In this document: positions 1 through 5,193 of the stretch, piece after piece | Layout: every line of letters begins with the position of its first letter | Position numbering within the stretch: position 1 is the first letter of the stretch | NCBI GenBank assembly: GCA_024763115.1 | Contig: JANTGB010000036.1 | Span: 1 to 12,357 of the forward strand | DNA: 12,357 nt | Source of the DNA: Desulfobulbaceae bacterium | Lineage (GTDB): Bacteria > Desulfobacterota > Desulfobulbia > Desulfobulbales > SURF-16 | Reading direction: 5' to 3' | The notes under the pieces: model-generated | The model's database searches: none | Told to the model about the DNA's origin: nothing | Seen by the model: only the letters and a program-made list of their open reading frames with translations | Program-made: the position numbers and the translations under genes

Positions 1-7
1 AGCAAAA

Positions 8-1279
8 TCAGGCCCTGAAACGATCAGTTAAATAGGGTTCAAGTATCCGGGGAATTTTAATGGAACCGTCTTCCTGTTGACAGTTTTCAAAAATAGCGGC
101 TAAAGTGCGGCCCACGGCCAGACCGCTGCCGTTTAAGGTATGAACCAGGGCGCTTTTCTGTTGCCCCTTGGGACGATAACGAATACCCCCGCGCCGGGCC
201 TGAAAATCAAGAAAATTACTGCATGAGGATATTTCCCGATACTTATCCTGGGCCGGCATCCAGACTTCAAGATCATAGGTCTTGGCTGCGGAAAAACCCA
301 GATCGCCGGAGCAGAGAGTTACCACCCGGTAGGGCAGCTCCAGCATCTGCAATACCTCTTCAGCATCCGCCAGCAGGGATTCCAGTTCAGCATCGGAATT
401 TTCCGGCAGGGCAAATTTTACCAGCTCAACCTTGTCAAATTGATGCTGGCGGATCAACCCTTTGGTATCCCGGCCATAGGAACCGGCCTCGGAACGAAAA
501 CATGGGGTATAGGCACAGTATTTGATCGGCAGATCAGCCTGGGCCAGGGTTTCATCCCGGTGTATATTAGTCACCGGCACCTCGGCGGTGGGAATCAGAT
601 AAAGATCCCAGCCCTCGGCCTTGAACAGGTCTTCGGCAAATTTCGGCAGCTGCCCTGTGGCCGTCATGGTGGCGGTATTAACCAGGAAAGGGGGCAGCAC
701 CTCCTCATAGCCGTGTTTCTGGGTATGAAGATCGAGCATAAAATTAGTCAAGGCCCTTTCCAGCCGCGAGGCCAACCCTTTCAGGATGGCAAACCTGGCT
801 CCGGAAAGTTTGGCGGCCCGCTTAAAATCAAGAGTTCCGGCAGCTTCTCCCAGTTCCCAATGAGCCTTCGGGGCAAAGGAAAATTCCGGCAATGAGCCCC
901 ATTTTCTGATTTCAACATTATCATTATCATCTTGACCAAAGGGTACTGAATCATGGGCCAGGTTGGGAATTTCCATAACGATTTCCTGTAGATCCTCCTG
1001 GATTACCACAAGTTTCAGCTCCAGTTCCTTGATCCTGGGACCAACGGTTTTCATCTCGTTCAGCAGTTCATCCGCATTTTCCTTATTTTTTTTAAGTTCG
1101 GCAATCTGCCGGGAAACAATCTTGCGGCGGTTGCGCAGTCCTTCAACCTCGGAAAGCAGCTCGCGGCGCTCTTTATCTATTTTGATAAATGCATCAATGC
1201 GGGATTTTTCAATATTGCGGTATTTTATCTTTTCCTTGACCAGGTCAATATTTTCCCTGATAAAACGAAGTTCTAGCAT
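8..1279 (-). CDS. serS: Seryl-tRNA synthetase
   Basis: Cytoplasmic class II aminoacyl-tRNA synthetase that joins serine to tRNA-Ser (and to tRNA-Sec where present) using ATP. The 423 residues match the usual bacterial length. Residues about 25-105 form the charged, heptad-like N-terminal arm that grips the long variable arm of tRNA-Ser. The catalytic core follows: PTAEVPVT at 230-237 (serine and ATP pocket), motif 2 around [15 protein letters not shown] at 260-274, and motif 3 [11 protein letters not shown] at 383-393 with its ATP-binding arginine. The ATG start is preceded by AAGGA at about 9 nt. The gene lies 99 bp downstream of mobA-moeA on the same strand, so the two may be co-transcribed, but the products share no pathway. 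The reading frame is intact and nothing is unusual in the protein. Confidence 0.98.
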   Translation of the reverse strand: MLELRFIRENIDLVKEKIKYRNIEKSRIDAFIKIDKERRELLSEVEGLRNRRKIVSRQIAELKKNKENADELLNEMKTVGPRIKELELKLVVIQEDLQEIVMEIPNLAHDSVPFGQDDNDNVEIRKWGSLPEFSFAPKAHWELGEAAGTLDFKRAAKLSGARFAILKGLASRLERALTNFMLDLHTQKHGYEEVLPPFLVNTATMTATGQLPKFAEDLFKAEGWDLYLIPTAEVPVTNIHRDETLAQADLPIKYCAYTPCFRSEAGSYGRDTKGLIRQHQFDKVELVKFALPENSDAELESLLADAEEVLQMLELPYRVVTLCSGDLGFSAAKTYDLEVWMPAQDKYREISSCSNFLDFQARRGGIRYRPKGQQKSALVHTLNGSGLAVGRTLAAIFENCQQEDGSIKIPRILEPYLTDRFRA

Positions 1280-1325
1280 ATTAGGATATCCTTATAATTT
1301 TTTATGGCTATGGATAATTTCCTGC

Positions 1326-1350
1326 GTAGGGTGCATACTGCGCACCTTTT
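1326..1350. repeat. Short palindromic REP-like unit between mobA-moeA and serS
   Basis: GGTGC (1330-1334) and GCACC (1342-1346) form a short imperfect palindrome. The 14-base segment ACTGCGCACCTTTT at 1337-1350 recurs exactly, in the same orientation, at 8138-8151 in another intergenic gap. The T run lies on the plus strand, so it would not terminate the minus-strand mobA-moeA transcript. A dispersed REP-type repeat is the best guess; only two copies can be seen here. Confidence 0.5.
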
Positions 1351-1378
1351 GTCTGGATTAATAGATGAGCCCGTTGAT

Positions 1379-3166
1379 TTAACCCATTATACCGTAAAAC
1401 GGCAAAACCGTCACCAGTTCGCCCCGGCGAACCAGGCGCCGGTTAGGAGGGATGTGGATAATAGTGTTCACATCCGCGCCCCGGCCCATTGGCCGTACCG
1501 TCAAATGATCGGCTTTCCAGGTCAGCCACCCCCCTTTCAAGTTGAGCATTCCTTTTTTATTAAGCGTAATTTCAGCGTCGAGTTCAGCCTTTATTAATTG
1601 CGGGCCGGGCTTTGCAAGGCCCTGCAGTTTCTTTAATGCCGGCAGAACAAGCTCATAAAAAAGAGTCTGCACGGCAGGCGGCGGCCCAGGCAGGGCAAAA
1701 ACCGCTGTCTTGTCCTTCAGCCCGAACAAGGTTGTGGCGCCGGGACGAATATTAATTCCCCGGCAGATAATATTTACCCTGCTCATTTCCAGGCATCGGC
1801 TTACCAGATCAAATTTTCCCGGCCCCATGCCGCCGGTGGTTATAATCATCCGCACCGCAGAGGCAAACGCCTCAGACAGGGCTGCGCGGATTTCCTCTTT
1901 TCTATCTTTAACCAACCCCAGATCAAGCGGAACAGCCCCGGACTGTTTAAGTAACGCGCTGAGAAGGATGCGATTAGCGCTGATAGTCTGGCCGGGACAG
2001 GGCTCTTTTTCCACCAGTTCACTGCCGGTTGAGAGAATGGCGACTTTTACCCGGCGATAAACCGGAATTTCCCGCAAACCTCCGGCTGCGAGACGATGAA
2101 GATGGCTGGCGGTAATTTTTGTTCCTTTTTCGGCAATTAACTCTCCGGCCCTGATATCGCTGCCTGTTTTTTTTATATAATTTTTTCGGGGGAGACCTGC
2201 CTTAACCAGCACCTGACCGTTATTTTCCCGGCATTCCTCCAGAGGAATAACTAAAGAGCCGCCGGCAGGGAGATGAGCGCCGGTCATAATTCGCGCGGCT
2301 TCGCCTTTGCCTATGGCCGGGATATTGGTGCAGCCGGCGGCAATTTCCGCGCTTATCCCCAGGCTGACCATTTTTTTGCCGGGTTCCGATATGTCAGCCC
2401 GGCGTACGGCAAAGCCATCCATTCGCGACTGGATAAAATTAGGAACCGGCCTTTTAGTCGGTAAATTTGCCGCAGCCACCCGGCCTGAAGCATCATTAAG
2501 AGAAATTGTCCGGCAGCCGTCCGGTTGCAGCCGGGAAGTTATAGTTCTTCGGGCCTGATCCAGAGAAATAAATTTACTTATGGCCTTCAGATCGGCAGGA
2601 CGATTAATATTATGAAAGGTAGTAAAATCGGATATTATTGATTGCAGTTCCTGATATTCAACCTTCCGAATTTTCAGATCAGCCAGCATCCGGGTTATTT
2701 TGCGCTGTCCTTTATTCAGATTATTCTCAATAGCGGGCAGGCAGCTTTGCCGGTAAACCGCGTAAAGTGGTTCCGGGCCGTTATCAAGCCAGGGCAGGGC
2801 CACATCCCAGGAACCGGGAAGCTGACAGAGAAACTCAATCAGCCTGAGATTAAGCAGGGGCATATCGCAGGCGGCAATAAATGCCTGGGGATTTGCTATG
2901 TTTTTCAGGCCGGCATGAATTCCTGCCAGGGGGCCGCAATCTGTAAATATATCCGAAACCGAGGGCCAGTGGAGAAATTCATATTCAGGCGCCGTATTGG
3001 TGACCAACAGCTGTTCCTGAAACAATTTGTCAAAAACAGCGGCCTCATGTTCAATCAGGGTCTGGCCGCGAAATTCAGCCAGCGCCTTATTTGAGCCAAA
3101 GCGGGAACTGGCCCCGCCGGCCAGAATAATACCTGCCGTATCAGGCAGAAAGTTTGTTTTTTTCAT
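1379..3166 (-). CDS. Bifunctional MobA-MoeA: Mo-cofactor guanylyltransferase fused to molybdopterin molybdenumtransferase
   Basis: Two late molybdenum-cofactor steps in one 595-residue cytoplasmic protein. Residues 10-195 are MobA-like, joining GMP to the cofactor: nucleotide loop LAGGASSRFGSNK (15-27), PLAGIHAGL (79-87) and metal site AACDMPLL (98-105, Asp101). Residues about 200-595 are MoeA-like, inserting molybdate into adenylylated molybdopterin: SRMDGFAV (247-254, Asp250), STGSELV (379-385, Glu383), TTGGMGPGKFD (443-453), ALPGPPPAV (491-499), then the small C-terminal beta domain. MoeA and MobA are normally separate genes. The GMGPGKFD and PGPPPAV forms differ from the standard MoeA GGVSVG and PGNPV motifs, pointing to a divergent subfamily; a role with tungsten or another cofactor form cannot be excluded. 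The ATG has only a weak purine tract (GAAGATCAAGAT) upstream. Transcription is divergent from spmAB across a 374-bp gap. Confidence 0.93.
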   Translation of the reverse strand: MKKTNFLPDTAGIILAGGASSRFGSNKALAEFRGQTLIEHEAAVFDKLFQEQLLVTNTAPEYEFLHWPSVSDIFTDCGPLAGIHAGLKNIANPQAFIAACDMPLLNLRLIEFLCQLPGSWDVALPWLDNGPEPLYAVYRQSCLPAIENNLNKGQRKITRMLADLKIRKVEYQELQSIISDFTTFHNINRPADLKAISKFISLDQARRTITSRLQPDGCRTISLNDASGRVAAANLPTKRPVPNFIQSRMDGFAVRRADISEPGKKMVSLGISAEIAAGCTNIPAIGKGEAARIMTGAHLPAGGSLVIPLEECRENNGQVLVKAGLPRKNYIKKTGSDIRAGELIAEKGTKITASHLHRLAAGGLREIPVYRRVKVAILSTGSELVEKEPCPGQTISANRILLSALLKQSGAVPLDLGLVKDRKEEIRAALSEAFASAVRMIITTGGMGPGKFDLVSRCLEMSRVNIICRGINIRPGATTLFGLKDKTAVFALPGPPPAVQTLFYELVLPALKKLQGLAKPGPQLIKAELDAEITLNKKGMLNLKGGWLTWKADHLTVRPMGRGADVNTIIHIPPNRRLVRRGELVTVLPFYGIMG

Positions 3167-3289
3167 ATCTTGATCTTCGGACGGTTTTCCTTTCGGCAGA
3201 TTCGTTTTATGAACTTTTTTAATAAATTTTGCCGCGCTTGCCGGATAAGTAGCTGTGCCGGATCTTTTTCCAGACAGTACGGATGGGAA

Positions 3290-3307
3290 TAATGCCGCAG
3301 GGCATTA
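3290..3307. promoter_or_regulatory. Perfect 7-bp hairpin upstream of mobA-moeA
   Basis: TAATGCC (3290-3296) and GGCATTA (3301-3307) are exact inverted complements around a GCAG loop. It lies about 125 bp upstream of the mobA-moeA start codon in the divergent region. It could be an operator half-site pair, an RNA hairpin in a leader, or part of a degraded repeat. No T tract follows on either strand, so an intrinsic terminator is unlikely. The inverted repeat is certain; its function is unknown. Confidence 0.4.
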
Positions 3308-3365
3308 ATTTCCGCCAGTTATTTTTTCCGCAGACGATTTTTTCGATAATTTCCGCAGGCTGACT

Positions 3366-3416
3366 TTCGATCAGCCTGTCTTACATAGCACCGGTATGCT
3401 GCGCCGGCTGATCGAA
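3366..3416. repeat. Palindromic intergenic repeat, copy A
   Basis: The outer stem is a perfect 11-bp inverted repeat: TTCGATCAGCC (3366-3376) against GGCTGATCGAA (3406-3416). Inside it a smaller stem CATA (3384-3387)/TATG (3395-3398) closes a 7-nt loop. The core 3381-3408 aligns without gaps to copy B at 4914-4941 with 21 of 28 positions equal, including TGCTGCGCCGGC-type sequence on the right side, and ACAGTGGTT follows downstream in both copies. The left arm can alternatively pair with CAGGCTGA at 3356-3363. It looks like a dispersed REP or MITE-type element. Confidence 0.7.
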
Positions 3417-3540
3417 CAGAGCTGCAGCACAGTGGTTTAGGTAATTTTTAGCCCTTTGCTGAATAGTTGCATTCTTTTTTGAGTTCTGTGAATAAATGTT
3501 GTAATGTAAATAACTTGAAACTTCTCCCAAAATTTTTTAA

Positions 3541-4830
3541 ATGTCACAAAAACCATCGTCCATTAATATTATCTGGCTGGCCCTGGTACTCATTGCCACG
3601 GTAACGGCAGCCTATACCGGCAAAATGGCCGAAGTTACCAGGGCTTCGTTTGATTCGGCCAAGAGCGCGGTAACTCTGGCAATCGGGCTTATCGGCCCCA
3701 TGGCCCTCTGGCTGGGAATCATGAAAGTCGCGGAAGAGGGCGGCCTGCTGCGGATAATAGCCAGGGCTGTCCGGCCTGTAATGATTCGGCTCTTTCCCGA
3801 TGTTCCGCCTGAGCATCCAGCCATGTCGGCTATGATTATGAATATGGCGGCCAATGCCCTGGGACTGGGCAATGCGGCCACGCCCATGGGCATCAAGGCC
3901 ATGCAGGAACTGGAAAAACTGGCCCCGGAAAAGGGTACGGCCACCAATGCCATGTGCCTTTTTCTGGCTATCAATACCTCAAGCGTTACCCTCCTGCCCC
4001 TTGGGGTCATAACGGTACGGGCCGCAGCCGGGGCCGTTGACGCCTCGGCAATTCTCATTCCTTCCCTGTTTGCCACCTTCTGCTCAACCTGCGTGGCAGT
4101 GGCGGCGGCCAAAATCCTGGCCCACCGCGAAGCATTTTCCGTCTATTCCGGCAGCGACCTGAACCTGAAAAACGCCGGGGAAGAATCAACAGATGAAGCA
4201 TCCCTGCTAAAGCCCGGCCCTGGCGGAAAAATATTCGTACAACTCCTGATTATTGCCTTTTGCGGCGGAATTATTTACCGTTTTACTTCTCCAGCCGCCC
4301 CTGGTCTTGTTCTAAAAGACCTTTCCAACTGGCTGATCCCCGTCCTTATCTGCCTGCTCCTTGTTTTCGGCTACTTTAAGGGCGTAAAAATTTACGAAAC
4401 CCTGACCGAAGGGGCAAAAGAAGGATTTAATACTGCGGTGCGGATTATTCCTTTCATGGTGGCTATCTTTGTCGCCATCGGCATGTTCCGGGCCAGCGGC
4501 GCCATGGATATCATGATAAATATTTTTTCACCGCTGACCGAATTAATCGGCATGCCGGCCGAGGCCCTGGCCATGGCCCTGATGCGGCCTTTATCCGGTA
4601 GCGGCGCTTTCGGAATCATGTCGGAGATCGTCAACCAGGCCCCGGACAGCTTTCTTTCCTTCCTGGTCTCCACCATGCAGGGGTCGACCGAGACCACCTT
4701 TTATGTTCTGGCCGTTTATTTCGGCAGCGTCGGGATTAAACGCACCCGTCATGCCCTGCCTGCCGCCCTCTGCGCTGATGCCGCCGGAATCCTGGCCTCA
4801 GTGCTGATCTGCAATTTATGGTTGTCTTGA
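3541..4830 (+). CDS. Fused spore-maturation-type protein SpmA-SpmB (nucleoside-recognition/Gate domain membrane protein)
   Basis: A 429-residue inner-membrane protein. Residues 1-196 match SpmA (first membrane segment 9-25, AIGLIGPMALWLGIMK at 47-62, LGLGNAATPMG at 107-117). Residues 228-429 match SpmB (EGAKEGF 290-296, RPLSGSGA 349-356, GSTETTFYVLAVYFG 381-395, RTRHALPAAL 401-410). The link at 197-227 is hydrophilic. In Bacillus the two are separate genes needed for spore core dehydration; fused forms occur in non-sporulating Gram-negatives, where the role is unknown and transport of a small solute is only a guess. The ATG is preceded directly by an in-frame TAA and there is no Shine-Dalgarno, only AAATTTTTTAA, yet family alignment from memory supports this start. 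No spore gene is nearby. Palindromic repeats flank it on both sides. Confidence 0.92.
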   Translation: MSQKPSSINIIWLALVLIATVTAAYTGKMAEVTRASFDSAKSAVTLAIGLIGPMALWLGIMKVAEEGGLLRIIARAVRPVMIRLFPDVPPEHPAMSAMIMNMAANALGLGNAATPMGIKAMQELEKLAPEKGTATNAMCLFLAINTSSVTLLPLGVITVRAAAGAVDASAILIPSLFATFCSTCVAVAAAKILAHREAFSVYSGSDLNLKNAGEESTDEASLLKPGPGGKIFVQLLIIAFCGGIIYRFTSPAAPGLVLKDLSNWLIPVLICLLLVFGYFKGVKIYETLTEGAKEGFNTAVRIIPFMVAIFVAIGMFRASGAMDIMINIFSPLTELIGMPAEALAMALMRPLSGSGAFGIMSEIVNQAPDSFLSFLVSTMQGSTETTFYVLAVYFGSVGIKRTRHALPAALCADAAGILASVLICNLWLS

Positions 4831-4869
4831 CGAATTCCCGGCTTGTGTTTATCGTGCCGTAAATCTTTC

Positions 4870-4979
4870 GTAACTGCTCACAGGGCGTCGGATCTTTCCA
4901 CGATTAGTCCGGCTTACGTATGACTAATACGCTGCGCCGGCCTAATCGCAAAAATCTCCGGCACCCTGTAAACAGTTAC
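4870..4979. repeat. Long nested palindrome, repeat copy B (MITE/foldback-like)
   Basis: Nested inverted repeats are arranged symmetrically over 110 bp. From outside inward they are GTAACTG/CAGTTAC (4870-4876/4973-4979), CAGGG/CCCTG (4881-4885/4964-4968), CGGA/TCCG (4889-4892/4957-4960), a 13-bp stem with one mismatch (4901-4913/4936-4948), and the inner hairpin CGTAT/ATACG (4917-4921/4927-4931). The central part is homologous to copy A at 3366-3416. GTTACA is tandemly duplicated at the right edge (4975-4986). No ORF lies inside, so if mobile it would depend on an enzyme encoded elsewhere. Confidence 0.75.
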
Positions 4980-5060
4980 AGTTACAGTGGTTAGCGAAAT
5001 TAAGGGCATTTACCACGTAAGTAGTTACTAATAAATGATAAATTTGGATAAACCTGTTTT

Positions 5061-5138
5061 ACCATGAAGCGCCTGAAGGATACGAAGAAAACCACAAAAT
5101 CAGCAAGTTAACTTCATGCTCTTCATGAGCTTCATGGT
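5061..5138. repeat. Foldback element with 27-nt imperfect arms built of 9-nt CTTCATG units
   Basis: ACCATGAAGC (5061-5070) and GCTTCATGGT (5129-5138) are perfect 10-bp inverted ends. The full arms, 5061-5087 and 5112-5138, match at 21 of 27 positions around an A-rich 24-nt centre. The right arm is three CTTCATG words exactly 9 nt apart (5112, 5121, 5130). It resembles the ACGAAGG-type dispersed intergenic repeats common in environmental bacterial genomes (recalled, not checked). It ends about 55 bp before the peptidase start codon and could form a strong hairpin in that leader. Confidence 0.6.
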
Positions 5139-5182
5139 GAGTCAAGATTTTTTGCAAGTTTATCATAAATCAATTTCATAAC

Positions 5183-5188
5183 AGGAAA
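5183..5188 (+). promoter_or_regulatory. Ribosome binding site of the M16C peptidase gene
   Basis: AGGAAA sits 5 nt before the ATG at 5194. It supports this start over later in-frame methionines. Confidence 0.7.
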
Positions 5189-5193
5189 CAATT

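Larger units (their letters stand above)
3167..3540. other. 374-bp divergent intergenic region between mobA-moeA and spmAB
   Basis: No convincing ORF or RNA gene is seen. It must hold the promoters for both divergent genes, but no strong sigma-70 hexamer pair stands out; TTGAGT (3479-3484) with TAATGT 17 nt further on is the best weak candidate for spmAB. It contains a perfect 7-bp hairpin (3290-3307), three near-identical TTTCCGC(C)AG words (3309-3318, 3325-3333, 3350-3358), an 8-bp inverted repeat CAGGCTGA/TCAGCCTG (3356-3363/3371-3378) and palindromic repeat copy A (3366-3416). The mobA-moeA leader would include the 7-bp hairpin if transcription starts beyond it. Confidence 0.7.
4831..5193. 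other. 363-bp intergenic region between spmAB and the M16C peptidase gene
   Basis: No ORF or RNA gene is supported. Two unrelated foldback elements occupy most of it: the long palindrome copy B (4870-4979) and the imperfect foldback at 5061-5138. Between them, 4980-5060 is AT-rich and carries the second half of a tandem GTTACA duplication (4975-4986). The last 50 bp hold the leader and ribosome binding site of the peptidase gene. CGGC/GCCG at 4839-4842/4856-4859 is too weak to call a terminator for spmAB. Confidence 0.7.

Noticed and set aside
1326..1350. Intrinsic terminator of mobA-moeA
   Set aside because: Read on the minus strand the palindrome is followed by CTACGC, with no T tract.
3167..3540. 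Molybdenum-cofactor riboswitch upstream of mobA-moeA
   Set aside because: The genomic position would suit one, but the known Moco motif elements could not be recognised and the hairpins present are simple or repeat-derived.
4870..5138. CRISPR array or small RNA gene in the spmAB-peptidase gap
   Set aside because: The repeats are inverted foldbacks of different sequence, with no regularly spaced direct repeats and unique spacers. No promoter-terminator pair for an RNA gene is evident.
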